Source: Aquimarina sp. Aq107
GTDB lineage: Bacteria; Bacteroidota; Bacteroidia; Flavobacteriales; Flavobacteriaceae
Direction of reading: 5' to 3'
Assembly (NCBI RefSeq): GCF_943733665.1
Contig: NZ_OX030782.1
Coordinates: 3,892,501-3,956,500, forward strand
DNA: 64,000 bases
Shown here: positions 6,005 through 14,513 of the stretch, one piece after another
How positions within the stretch are numbered: position 1 is the first letter of the stretch
How the letters are laid out: every line of letters starts with the position of its first letter
Position numbers and translations under genes: made by a program
Notes under the pieces: generated by a model
Database searches by the model: none
Told to the model about the DNA's origin: nothing
What the model saw: only the letters and a program-made list of their open reading frames with translations

Positions 6005-8896
6005 ATGGGAAAAACACTTCGTGTCTGTCTGGCAATGGGAGGAGGAGTCTCTTTAGGTTCTTTTTCTGGTTCGGCATTAACCGAGGCATTAAAATTATTA
6101 GTGCTTTATGGTAAAGACAAAAACAAAAATGATTATGATAAGGTAATCGTTGATGGAATGAGTGGAGCTAGCGCCGGTGCAATTGCTTTGACTATAATGC
6201 TTAAATGCCTTATTGATTACCAAGCAATGATGCCACTATTTAGTGAACAACTTACCCAGAAAGAATTACTTGATGAAATTATAAGAGACTACTTTAACGG
6301 AGATATTTCGAAAGCGGAAGAATACAAAGATAAGTTTGAAACATTAAAAGCATTACAACTTGCTCAAAAGATCCAATATAAATTATGGGTAGACGAAGTG
6401 AACTCCTTAAAACTATACGGTTCCAAAGCTCAGGATGACTATGAGCCAAAACCTAATGAATCTTTTTCTTTACTAGACAGAAAACTTCTAGAAGATCTTA
6501 CCAAAAAATATTTGATGGCCTCTGATGGAGTAGATATTTCGAGAAGACAGCTTTTAGATCCAAAACGAGTCATTTTTGCTTGTTCCTTAACCAATTTATT
6601 ACCAATTGAGATAGATTTTTTTAAAAACGGTAATTCCAACAAGGATCGATTACAGCAAAACTTTTTGAAATCTGTAGGGTCAGAAAATCATTCAGAATTA
6701 CGTGTTATAGATTTTGTGTTTGATGAAAACGAAGTGCAAAAAGCGCAAAAAGAAACAGATTCTAGATGGTTAAAATTTTGTAATACTCCCGATCCAAATA
6801 TCCCAACACATTTTAAGATGACTGATCAATCTGCCTGGGCGACAATTTCGGCTTCTGCACTTGGCTGCGGAGCATTTCCTATTGCTTTTGAACCCGTAGT
6901 CTTAAAAAGGTTTAAACAAGAGTTTGGTGATAATGATAATAACACAAACTGGCCATCTTCTTTCATCAAAATACAAAACGAAATCGACACTCATACATCG
7001 AAGGATAATACCATCTTTAAACAAAATAGTTTTTTTGCAGAAGAAGGAGAAAATACACTAGACTATAACAGCTTCAATTTCCCATATATTGATGGAGGAA
7101 CTTTCAATAATGAACCGATTCGTGAAGCATTTAAAATAGGAACTTTTCAAGATTTTGGACGAATTACCGAAAACGAAGAAAGACTCATTCTATTTGTAGA
7201 TCCAATTGTTAGAAAAGAACAATATCATTCATTTAAAGTATCGGCCTTCTCTCCTATTAAAATGTCCAACCATGAAGTAACTTTCAAAAAAGAATTAGGT
7301 AAACTTCTGGGGAACACTTCTAGTATTTTAGGTGTTTTAACAAACCAAGGAAGCATCAAAGAAGAACATAAAATCATTGACATAAAAGAAAATTTCGAAC
7401 TGCGAAACACTATCTTCAATTATCTAGACGCTAATAGTGATATGAGTAGTAATCTAAATATTGAAATTATTGCTACTGCTTTCAATAAGATTGCTAAAAA
7501 TCTCAAAAACGGAATCATATCTTTAGGTACCAGAGATCCTATGATGTATTTTTTAGCAGAAATTAAAAAGAACTGCGATAACAAAAATGGTGATCTAAAT
7601 ACTTGTATTAAAATACATCAAGAAGATTTACTAACTCTTAAAGATCTTATTGATGAAAAAATCCGAAAATCAGAACCTCTTAAGATTGATAAAGTATATG
7701 AAAAACTACAACTAACTAAGAAAGAGGATAAAAATATTTTTGCACAGACAGTATTTAAAGTAATCGCAGATTTTGCATTAAATACGGATGGGAAAAATGA
7801 AAATGCATATCGCGCAGCAATACTACCAATTAATAAAAATCTAAACACCATAGAATTACCAGGAAGTGAAATTGAGGCTTTTGGTGGATTCGCATCTCTA
7901 AAAGCTAGAAAATATGCTTTTGAATTCGCCCGTTTAAGCACTTTATTATCTCTAAAAGAAACTACTGGTGGGTTTAGACCAGAATGCCCTTTCATCGCTA
8001 ATGAAGGCTTTTCTACTCTAGAAAATCAACTTACCAATAAAATTAAAAGCATCGATTTCTTTAATAATAAAAATCAATATGCTGATGAACTAGAAAAGAA
8101 TCTTTTTAATCCATCAATTGCGCGTATAAAAGGAGTTTTATTAAGTAATAAATACTTAAAGTTTATATTATTAAAAGTCCCTTTTGTGGCAACATCACTA
8201 TTAGGAACTATCGCTATGCCATTCGTATCTATTGGATTATTAGCATCCTCTATTTTTAAGAAATCTCCTTGGCGTGGTTCAAATATTTTGAAAGATATCA
8301 TCAGTAAAAGTGTAGATTCGATCAATTATATGCCATTAGAAGCCGTAACGATTTCAATTTTAAGTGATACACGGCTCAACAAAAAACTATTAATAAGGTG
8401 CTCTGATAATTCTATAAAAAAACGAAATTCCATAGAACATATAGTAGAAACATCGGACAATAAAATTAGATATCAGTATTATTTTCAGGTTTCACTTTTA
8501 GAATATATAAAACAAGAGAATTCCATTCACGCAGATACCATATCGCAAAATGCAGATTCTTTAAAAATAAATTCTCAATTTATACAACGACTTGGGTTAT
8601 CACTTTCTAATAAAGTAAAAATGCCTAATGATATTGATGGAAACCTGAATCCAGAAAATAAACGCATCTCCCTAGAGAATAATTACACAGATATTATCAC
8701 TGAAATGCGAATTGATAAATTTAATCTACCACTTTTAAACAATTCAATAAACAATGCTTCAACTGCTTTGCATTATTCATTAAAGAATATCAATTACCAT
8801 GTAAATCCATTGTTAGAGATTGATTTACAAAAACTAACAGAAGGATGGTATTTTAAAGAACAAACAGAGTCGTTGGATAAAAAATTACTTCGTTAA
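6005..8896 (+). CDS. Large patatin-like phospholipase
   Basis: 963 residues, much larger than the ~300-residue patatin core. The N-terminus has the oxyanion glycine loop (MGGGVSLGSFSG, residues 11-22), the nucleophile elbow GASAG with Ser56, and the second dyad residue in YIDGGTFNN with Asp363. Patatins hydrolyse acyl ester bonds of phospholipids and related lipids. The distance between Ser56 and Asp363 implies an insertion of about 150 residues. The C-terminal half is not recognised and contains a hydrophobic stretch at about 715-750 (KVPFVATSLLGTIAMPFVSIG), so the protein is probably membrane-associated. There is no signal peptide, so the catalytic domain should face the cytoplasm. It follows the membrane protein gene by 93 nt. 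Candidate roles are membrane remodelling or an effector lipase; neither is shown. Confidence 0.85.
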   Translation: MGKTLRVCLAMGGGVSLGSFSGSALTEALKLLVLYGKDKNKNDYDKVIVDGMSGASAGAIALTIMLKCLIDYQAMMPLFSEQLTQKELLDEIIRDYFNGDISKAEEYKDKFETLKALQLAQKIQYKLWVDEVNSLKLYGSKAQDDYEPKPNESFSLLDRKLLEDLTKKYLMASDGVDISRRQLLDPKRVIFACSLTNLLPIEIDFFKNGNSNKDRLQQNFLKSVGSENHSELRVIDFVFDENEVQKAQKETDSRWLKFCNTPDPNIPTHFKMTDQSAWATISASALGCGAFPIAFEPVVLKRFKQEFGDNDNNTNWPSSFIKIQNEIDTHTSKDNTIFKQNSFFAEEGENTLDYNSFNFPYIDGGTFNNEPIREAFKIGTFQDFGRITENEERLILFVDPIVRKEQYHSFKVSAFSPIKMSNHEVTFKKELGKLLGNTSSILGVLTNQGSIKEEHKIIDIKENFELRNTIFNYLDANSDMSSNLNIEIIATAFNKIAKNLKNGIISLGTRDPMMYFLAEIKKNCDNKNGDLNTCIKIHQEDLLTLKDLIDEKIRKSEPLKIDKVYEKLQLTKKEDKNIFAQTVFKVIADFALNTDGKNENAYRAAILPINKNLNTIELPGSEIEAFGGFASLKARKYAFEFARLSTLLSLKETTGGFRPECPFIANEGFSTLENQLTNKIKSIDFFNNKNQYADELEKNLFNPSIARIKGVLLSNKYLKFILLKVPFVATSLLGTIAMPFVSIGLLASSIFKKSPWRGSNILKDIISKSVDSINYMPLEAVTISILSDTRLNKKLLIRCSDNSIKKRNSIEHIVETSDNKIRYQYYFQVSLLEYIKQENSIHADTISQNADSLKINSQFIQRLGLSLSNKVKMPNDIDGNLNPENKRISLENNYTDIITEMRIDKFNLPLLNNSINNASTALHYSLKNINYHVNPLLEIDLQKLTEGWYFKEQTESLDKKLLR

Positions 8897-8953
8897 TTTA
8901 TTATATAACATATCGGTGTAGTTTTTGATATAATATCAATAAAACATCATATT

Positions 8954-9298
8954 ATGAAAACTGATACATATACAAAATCTATCCTAACAATTATTGCAAT
9001 TGCATTAAGCATTATTGCAATAAAAGATATTGATATTATACCAAAAACTTATGCTAATGATAGTTCTTTATTACCTAATTATGGATTGATTCCTATTAAC
9101 GAAGATGGAACGATTACAGTTAAACTAGCAACTAATGAAGAACTTGATGTAAATATTAAAAGTATTAGCACCTACGACAAACTCAAGATTGACATTAATG
9201 AAATCAGTACCAGCAATGAATTAAACATTAACATTGATGAAATCGGCGGAAGCTATGTTTCTAGTGGTGGTCCTATCAAAGTAAAAATCCAGAATTAG
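8954..9298 (+). CDS. Small membrane-anchored protein with three 13-residue repeats
   Basis: 114 residues. One hydrophobic segment near the N-terminus (SILTIIAIALSIIAI) is an anchor or uncleaved signal. The exported part starts with YANDSSLLPNYGLIPINEDG and then carries three tandem 13-residue units beginning at residues 60, 73 and 86, of the form T-x-x-[EK]-L-x-[VI]-[ND]-I-x-[SE]-I-[SG]. The C-terminus GGSYVSSGGPIKVKIQN closes like another strand. The repeats predict stacked short beta strands. The layout is reminiscent of short anchored proteins of unknown function ending in a DVNI-GG-PVKI pattern (recollection, not a search result). It lies 57 nt after the patatin gene and is probably the last gene of the unit. 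Confidence 0.72.
   Translation: MKTDTYTKSILTIIAIALSIIAIKDIDIIPKTYANDSSLLPNYGLIPINEDGTITVKLATNEELDVNIKSISTYDKLKIDINEISTSNELNINIDEIGGSYVSSGGPIKVKIQN
9131..9247 (+). repeat. Three in-frame 39-bp repeat units
   Basis: Codons 60-98 of the small protein at 8954-9298 form three 39-bp units. They encode TNEELDVNIKSIS, TYDKLKIDINEIS and TSNELNINIDEIG. The amino-acid pattern is clearer than the DNA identity, so the repeat is old or kept by selection on the protein. Confidence 0.7.
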
Positions 9299-9350
9299 TA
9301 ATAGATACATCTAAATTTCATTCTCAAAATATTAAAAAAACTTGATCTTA

Positions 9351-9866
9351 CTATAATCCTGCTGCAGCCGAAGTAATTTTATCCAATGCTCCACTTATCT
9401 TATTTAGTACCTCTTCGATATCATCTATACCATGACGTTGTTGTATGTATTTAGGATCATTATATGAAATCTTCACTATCTCAGCATCATCCTGAAAAAC
9501 CAAAATTTTCTGCGGAAGATCTAATCCCGTAGTTTGAGCACTTTGCATCAATGGAGTTCCTAATTTAGGATTTCCAAACATTATAATTCTAGTTGGATTT
9601 AACTCTAGTCCAACAGATGCCGCATTTGCCTGATGATCTAATTGTGCTATGATTTTTAGATTCGGATTATCTTCAATAATTGTTACCAATTTATTATAGG
9701 TATCATCAAAACTGTTAGTACTTTGTTTTGTTATAATTCCTTGTTTCGGTGTAATTTCCATTTGTTTTTCTAATTCAGGTTGCGCACTATTAGACGTATC
9801 CTTTTCAACTTGATTACAAGAAAACAAAAGTGTATAAAAAACAAAGCAAAAAACTATTCTTTTCAT
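9351..9866 (-). CDS. DUF302 family lipoprotein
   Basis: 171 residues. The lipoprotein signal peptide is MKRIVFCFVFYTLLFSC, with the lipidated Cys in LFSC. The mature part contains the DUF302 hallmarks: a Ser/Asn-Phe-Asp-Asp-Thr-Tyr helix start (FDDTYNKLVTIIEDN), IMFGNPKLGTPLMQSAQTTG, LDLPQKILVFQDDAE and YNDPKYIQQRHGI. DUF302 proteins are small alpha/beta proteins of uncertain biochemical role, often found in envelope or redox contexts. It lies 12 nt downstream of another lipoprotein gene on the same strand and is probably co-transcribed with it. It is convergent with the patatin unit. Confidence 0.88.
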   Translation of the reverse strand: MKRIVFCFVFYTLLFSCNQVEKDTSNSAQPELEKQMEITPKQGIITKQSTNSFDDTYNKLVTIIEDNPNLKIIAQLDHQANAASVGLELNPTRIIMFGNPKLGTPLMQSAQTTGLDLPQKILVFQDDAEIVKISYNDPKYIQQRHGIDDIEEVLNKISGALDKITSAAAGL

Positions 9867-9878
9867 CGTGAGTTTGGT

Positions 9879-10418
9879 TTAATATAGTGGTTGGTCATCA
9901 TTTTTACTGTAATCACAATCATTGACATTAACATACCAGATCATTTTTACGTTATCAGAAAACTCATCACTTTGATTTACATCTTTGTTATCAAGGTATA
10001 CTTGTGTCATTTCTCCTGTTGTTCCTAAAATAGAATACCAAGAATGTGTTTTTATTAAGTTTAAATGAGGTAGTTCTCTAGAGGGTGCTTGGCCCATAAT
10101 TTCTGATAATTGAGCAAAAACATGACCTTTACTAATGGTCATAAATTGAGCTTGTGCAGTATGCTCTACGGTGATAACTTGTTTTAGTCCATCTTTTTTG
10201 TACTCATTATAGATCCCCCAACCTACTCTAATGTTACAACCTTGACGAACTGCTTTTTTTAAATCACTTATATCTCCAGATAAAGGATTTCCTTCGCTAT
10301 CATTTCTGTAGATTTCTTGCCATCCTTTGATCTCATTGGTAGCATTTTTTTGTTGTTTTCCAATATTACAAGAACTCCATAAAACTACTATGAAGAGCAT
10401 CGTTATATTTCTAACCAT
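9879..10418 (-). CDS. Hypothetical lipoprotein
   Basis: About 179 residues from the chosen ATG at 10418 (MVRNITMLFIVVLWSSCNIG), which gives a short signal with lipobox WSSC. The longer reading from 10460 would add 14 residues before this signal and is less likely. The mature protein has a central beta-rich part (CNIRVGWGIYNEY, ITVEHTAQAQFMTISKGHVFAQLSEI) with one conserved-looking segment around HSWYSILGTTG, and ends NVNDCDYSKNDDQPLY. No family is recognised. It is the first gene of a two-gene lipoprotein unit with the DUF302 protein. Confidence 0.7.
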   Translation of the reverse strand: MVRNITMLFIVVLWSSCNIGKQQKNATNEIKGWQEIYRNDSEGNPLSGDISDLKKAVRQGCNIRVGWGIYNEYKKDGLKQVITVEHTAQAQFMTISKGHVFAQLSEIMGQAPSRELPHLNLIKTHSWYSILGTTGEMTQVYLDNKDVNQSDEFSDNVKMIWYVNVNDCDYSKNDDQPLY

Positions 10419-10626
10419 CCAATTACTTTTTACTCTAAAGATAGTCGAAAAGCAAAACAAATTCTAATTTAGCATATGTATATTTGTTCCCAGAAGGGAT
10501 TTTTCAACCTTTATTATGTTCTTAATTATGACTGTATTATTCAAAATTTTGATATAGTAAAAATAGTAACAGAGAAGCATACTATTTAATATTTACAAAA
10601 CTTGGTTTTCAACCTTTAACAATTTT

Positions 10627-10869
10627 CTAAGTAGATTCTAAACCCTTTAACCCATAATAATCTATAGCCTGTTTTTTTAATGGATTTTTATCCCAATCTT
10701 CCCAAGTGTTTTTATATCGGTCACACCCTTGTATATATGTAAGATCACCCATAGCTTCAAGTAATTTTTTTAAACAGAAGTCGTAATTGATAAAAAACGA
10801 GAAGCTTTTCAGTCTATAGTTAACAATATTTTGCTTTCTACTGAAAGATTTAAATACTTTTGATCTCAT
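10627..10869 (-). CDS. Short ORF, possible remnant of a larger protein
   Basis: 80 residues. The C-terminal half (AMGDLTYIQGCDRYKNTWED, then WDKNPLKKQAIDYYGLKG) looks like the well-conserved end of some protein. The N-terminal half is basic, Phe/Ser-rich and undistinguished. The start codon lies only 14 bp from the divergent regulator gene at 10884, leaving no room for a normal promoter. I therefore suspect a truncated leftover rather than a full gene. The parent family was not recognised. Confidence 0.35.
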   Translation of the reverse strand: MRSKVFKSFSRKQNIVNYRLKSFSFFINYDFCLKKLLEAMGDLTYIQGCDRYKNTWEDWDKNPLKKQAIDYYGLKGLEST

Positions 10870-10883
10870 CTAAAGAATAAACA

Positions 10884-12602
10884 ATGAAATACTTGAGGCT
10901 TTTAATATTTAATCTTTTTGTTTTAATCCCAATATTTAGTTTTGGACAATCAAGTGATTCATTGTCCAAACTTCCTTACGAAGTTCTTATTAAAACCTAC
11001 AAAAATTTAATTAAGACTGACTTGATAAAAGCTAAACCCTACGTACAAGCTCTTCTCAAAAAAGCTAAAGCCAACCAAAAGATAACCCCCATTACGAGTG
11101 GATATCGTGAAATGGCTTTTTACTATTATAAAACCAAGGATTTTGAAAAATACATTACTTATTTAGACAGTGCAATAGTATTTGGCAAACAGTCAAATTA
11201 CAAATATTACCCTACCTCTTTTTATGTAAACAAAGGCACTTTTTATAGTGGTAAAGGCATGTTTGATCTGACATTAGATAATTACTTAAAGGGATTGGAA
11301 TGGGCTGAAAAAAGAAATGATCTTGATTACAAAGCAATAATACAGCATAACATCGCTCTACTAAAAAGAAAAACCGGCAACTATGAAGAATCCATAACGC
11401 TATTTAAAGAAGCACTGGCTTACGAAGCTGTAAGAATTTCAAAAGATCAAAACGACTCTTTAAGTTATTTGGTAACACTTTCCGATTTAATAATTACTTT
11501 CAGAAAAAATAAAGAAATAGATTCTGCATTAACTTTTAACAAAAAAGGAATAAAAATGGCGGAAGGTAAAGATATTCAGAATCTTTTTCTATTGCATAAA
11601 GGAGTAATTCAATATTATACAAAGGATTATGATTCTTCTATTATTAATATAAATAACGTTTTGAACACTTATGAAAAATCGGATAAAAATTGGTTTTTTG
11701 AGAATTACAATTTAATTGATGCATACCTCCATTTAGGAAAATCTTATGAAGCAACTTCGAATAAAGAAAAATATATAGCGTATTATAAAAAAGTAGACTC
11801 TATTGCAGAACTCGACAACTATTTGATACCTGAATCAAGGAATGCATATACTTCTTTAGTAAATCATTACAAAAATACGGGAAATAAGAAGCAACAACTT
11901 CACTATATCAATAAGCTAATTCATCTGGATAGTATTTCAGACAAAAGCTTTGGCGACTTAAAGAATAAAATCACTAAGGAGTATGATACCCCACTATTAC
12001 TTGAAGAAAAAGAAAAAATTATTACTGATTTAGAGAAAGAAAAAAAGAAAACATCTTTTTATAATACTATTATAACTTTTTTATTCTTCATAAGTTTACT
12101 TGGTGTTGGTTATTACTATTATCGTCAAAAAATATTTAAAAAAAGATTTTCGCAATTACTCGACAACACAAAAGAACAAGATGATGATAAAGAATCTAAT
12201 AATCAATCGGGTTCTTCCGCTATTAACAAAGAAACCCTAGCCGACTTATTAGATAAATTAGACCAATTTGAAAAAGAAAAAGGATATTTAAAAAACAATT
12301 TAAATTCAAAAGATTTAGCCAAAAGCTTCAATTCAAATTCGTCATATCTTTCGAAAGTCATAAACACAGTTAAAGAAAAAAATTTCACTAATTATATAAA
12401 TGATCTTCGTGTAGATTTTGCAATAAATAAGTTAAAAGAAGATTCAATTTTTCGAAAATACACAATTAAGGCAATTGCTAAAGAAATAGGTTTCAATAAT
12501 TCTGAAGCGTTTTCTAAAGCTTTCTATAAAAAAACAGGTATATATCCTTCCTATTTTATTAAAGAATTAAACACTATGCAAACCATTCGAAAAAATAGAT
12601 GA
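10884..12602 (+). CDS. TPR / transmembrane / AraC-type DNA-binding regulator
   Basis: 572 residues. Order: signal-like N-terminus (MKYLRLLIFNLFVLIPIFSF), tetratricopeptide repeats over roughly residues 40-350, a short coiled coil (residues 365-388), one transmembrane helix at about 390-412 (IITFLFFISLLGVGYYYY), a Gln/Asp/Ser linker, and a C-terminal AraC-type helix-turn-helix (NYINDLRVDFAINKL, IKAIAKEIGFNNSEAFSKAF, YKKTGIYPSYFIKEL). The TPRs should be periplasmic and the DNA-binding domain cytoplasmic, a one-component transmembrane regulator common in Flavobacteriia. The reading frame stops 34 codons before a polyproline tail encoded in the +1 frame, immediately upstream of a terminator. A one-base change in the preceding A6 run would restore the tail, so the annotated end may not be the real one. 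Confidence 0.88.
   Translation: MKYLRLLIFNLFVLIPIFSFGQSSDSLSKLPYEVLIKTYKNLIKTDLIKAKPYVQALLKKAKANQKITPITSGYREMAFYYYKTKDFEKYITYLDSAIVFGKQSNYKYYPTSFYVNKGTFYSGKGMFDLTLDNYLKGLEWAEKRNDLDYKAIIQHNIALLKRKTGNYEESITLFKEALAYEAVRISKDQNDSLSYLVTLSDLIITFRKNKEIDSALTFNKKGIKMAEGKDIQNLFLLHKGVIQYYTKDYDSSIININNVLNTYEKSDKNWFFENYNLIDAYLHLGKSYEATSNKEKYIAYYKKVDSIAELDNYLIPESRNAYTSLVNHYKNTGNKKQQLHYINKLIHLDSISDKSFGDLKNKITKEYDTPLLLEEKEKIITDLEKEKKKTSFYNTIITFLFFISLLGVGYYYYRQKIFKKRFSQLLDNTKEQDDDKESNNQSGSSAINKETLADLLDKLDQFEKEKGYLKNNLNSKDLAKSFNSNSSYLSKVINTVKEKNFTNYINDLRVDFAINKLKEDSIFRKYTIKAIAKEIGFNNSEAFSKAFYKKTGIYPSYFIKELNTMQTIRKNR
12569..12588 (+). repeat. 20-bp exact repeat, copy 1 (copy 2 at 16710-16729)
   Basis: The 20 bases around the last ATG of the regulator gene (seven bases before it and ATGCAAACCATTC) recur exactly around the start codon of the small gene at 16717. 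Similarity continues weakly into the following A-run. A 20-base identity is unlikely by chance in 64 kb, even in AT-rich DNA. Confidence 0.75.
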
Positions 12603-12693
12603 AAAGAGTAAAAACTGTCCACCACCACCTCCGCCAAGTGGACCTTTTTGCCCTCCACCTCCACCTCCACCTCCACCACAGGATGACAATTAA
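12598..12693 (+). other. Out-of-frame polyproline/cysteine tail of the regulator gene
   Basis: In the +1 frame relative to the regulator, 12598-12690 encodes DEKSKNC, six prolines, SGPFC, nine prolines and QDDN, then TAA at 12691-12693. That frame has no start codon after its preceding stop, so it cannot be a separate ordinary gene. Loss of one base in the A6 run (12590-12595) would fuse it to the regulator. The (CCTCCA)n codons are themselves a simple repeat. A terminator begins 16 nt after this stop, which fits the tail being the original 3' end. Confidence 0.55.
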
Positions 12694-12708
12694 AATTAAT
12701 TAATACTT

Positions 12709-12732
12709 CCCACTAGAAATAGTGGGATTTTT
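12709..12732 (+). terminator. Rho-independent terminator after the regulator gene
   Basis: A perfect stem CCCACTA/TAGTGGG with a GAAA tetraloop is followed by A and five T's. It separates the regulator from the protease gene that follows. Confidence 0.88.
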
Positions 12733-12764
12733 ACAATATTTACTGACTTTAAAATTAAAATCTT

Positions 12765-14405
12765 ATGCTTTCAAAGGCTATTAAATTTATCTTTTTATTA
12801 CTGATCATAAGTTGTAAATCTGTGCATATCGAATCTAGTACAAATTCTTTTGTTATTATTAATAGTAAAAAGTCAATAACAAAACAGGAACTCATACATT
12901 GGCAACATAAGGATATTATTAATGATACAATACCAGGTATTAGTTTGGATAAAGCGTACAATGATATGCTTAAGTACAAAAAGGGTGATACTGTGATTGT
13001 AGCTGTCATAGATACTGGAATAGATATCAATCATAGCGAGATAAAAGATTTTATTTGGGTTAACAAAAATGAAATTCCTAATAATGGTTTAGATGATGAT
13101 AAAAATGGTTATGTGGATGACGTTAATGGTTGGAACTTTTTAACCAATAGAAAGAATGAAAATATTATTTATGAGAATTGGGAACTTGTCAGAATTTTAA
13201 AAAAGTATCAAGGATATTTTAAAGATAAAGACACTATAAATCTGGATTTAAAAGATCAACAATATTTTGCGGAATATAAAAGAGCAAAACGAAGTTATAA
13301 ATTAGCTTTAGCTACGTTAGAAGAAGACATAAGATATGTAGCAAAATTTGCTAGTGATCAAGAAAAAGCAAACGAAGTTTTGAAAAAATATTTTCCTGAT
13401 GAAAATTATACCATAGATGATATTTATAAGATTGATTCTAAGGGCGATGAAGTTTTAAAACAACATTTGATGAACAGAATTACATCCTTATATTATAACA
13501 TGGATGATAAATGGATAGCTGATTATCAAGAAGACAACAAAATTGTAAAAAACTACAAACTTAATCTGAATTATCAAGGAAGAGGAAATGATGTTGATGC
13601 CAATTATAGCCGTTTTTATGGAAACAATGATATAAGAGGTGATTTGAAAGTAGAGTCACACGGTACAAACGTGGCGAGCATTATAGCTTCAAACAGGAAG
13701 AATAACTCTAAATTAAAGGGAATCACAAATATGGTAAAAATAATGCCTATTCGCGTTGTTCCTAAGGGAGATGAATATGATAATGATGTTGCAAATGGAA
13801 TTAGGTATGCGGTAGATAATGGTGCTAGGGTTATTAATATGAGCTTTGGTAAAGAGTTTTCTATGAATAAAAAAATAGTAACTCAAGCTATTCAATATGC
13901 TACGAAGAAAAATGTTTTATTAATTACCGCTAGTGGCAATGATAATATTAATGTCGATAAGAATTACTATTTTCCAAACGATATAAAAAATAACAAAGAA
14001 ATTTCTGATTGTTATATTAATGTGGGGGCTAATACTTATCACATGGATGATAAAATTTTGGCTTCATTTTCTAATTACGGTAAAAGTAATGTCGATGTTT
14101 TTGCTCCAGGTGATGATATATATGTGGCTAGTCCAAATAACGAATATGAAACCAATGGAGGAACATCTTTTGCTGCTCCAATTGTTTCTGGTTTAGCTGC
14201 ACTAATTTGGTCATATTACCCTAATTTAAAGGCTAGTGAATTGAAAAAGATTATTCTGAATTCTGGTAATCTCTATCAAGTCAATGTTATGTTAGATGAT
14301 CAAAAAAATGCAATCCCTTTTTCTTCCCTATCTAAATCAGGTAAGATTGTAAATGCTTACAATGCAATGTTATTAGCAGAAAAGATGGCTAAAAACAAGG
14401 ATTAA
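12765..14405 (+). CDS. Subtilisin-like (S8 family) peptidase, lipoprotein
   Basis: 546 residues. The signal peptide MLSKAIKFIFLLLIISC ends in a lipobox with Cys17, so the protease is probably membrane-anchored in the periplasm or at the surface. The full S8 triad is visible: Asp83 in VIAVIDTGIDINH, His299 in ESHGTNVASIIAS, and Ser468 in GGTSFAAPIVSGLAAL. About 215 residues separate Asp and His, much more than in classical subtilisins; the charged, helical insertion carries the YFAEYKRAKRSYKLALATLE stretch. The insertion may gate the active site or bind substrate. No C-terminal sorting domain is present. It follows the TPR/AraC regulator on the same strand after a terminator. Confidence 0.93.
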   Translation: MLSKAIKFIFLLLIISCKSVHIESSTNSFVIINSKKSITKQELIHWQHKDIINDTIPGISLDKAYNDMLKYKKGDTVIVAVIDTGIDINHSEIKDFIWVNKNEIPNNGLDDDKNGYVDDVNGWNFLTNRKNENIIYENWELVRILKKYQGYFKDKDTINLDLKDQQYFAEYKRAKRSYKLALATLEEDIRYVAKFASDQEKANEVLKKYFPDENYTIDDIYKIDSKGDEVLKQHLMNRITSLYYNMDDKWIADYQEDNKIVKNYKLNLNYQGRGNDVDANYSRFYGNNDIRGDLKVESHGTNVASIIASNRKNNSKLKGITNMVKIMPIRVVPKGDEYDNDVANGIRYAVDNGARVINMSFGKEFSMNKKIVTQAIQYATKKNVLLITASGNDNINVDKNYYFPNDIKNNKEISDCYINVGANTYHMDDKILASFSNYGKSNVDVFAPGDDIYVASPNNEYETNGGTSFAAPIVSGLAALIWSYYPNLKASELKKIILNSGNLYQVNVMLDDQKNAIPFSSLSKSGKIVNAYNAMLLAEKMAKNKD

Positions 14406-14513
14406 TTTTGCTTATTCGAATTCAATTACTAAAAATCCAACCTCCTAAAGGTAACATTATTCCATCTTAGTACACTTATTAATGTACTATTATTAAAAAC
14501 ATCAATTTGCAAA

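Noticed and set aside
9131..9247. The 39-bp repeat as part of a CRISPR-like array
   Set aside because: The repeat is protein-level and in frame, with no spacers and no cas genes in the window.
10501..10618. 13-bp direct repeat TTTTCAACCTTTA (10501-10513 and 10606-10618) as a mobile-element footprint
   Set aside because: The interval of about 90 bp holds no gene, inverted ends or transposase remnant. The word is T/A-rich and such repeats are expected by chance here.
12598..12693. Polyproline/cysteine segment as a separate RiPP precursor gene
   Set aside because: No start codon exists in that frame after the preceding stop, there is no leader peptide, and no modification enzymes lie nearby. 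A broken tail of the regulator explains it better.
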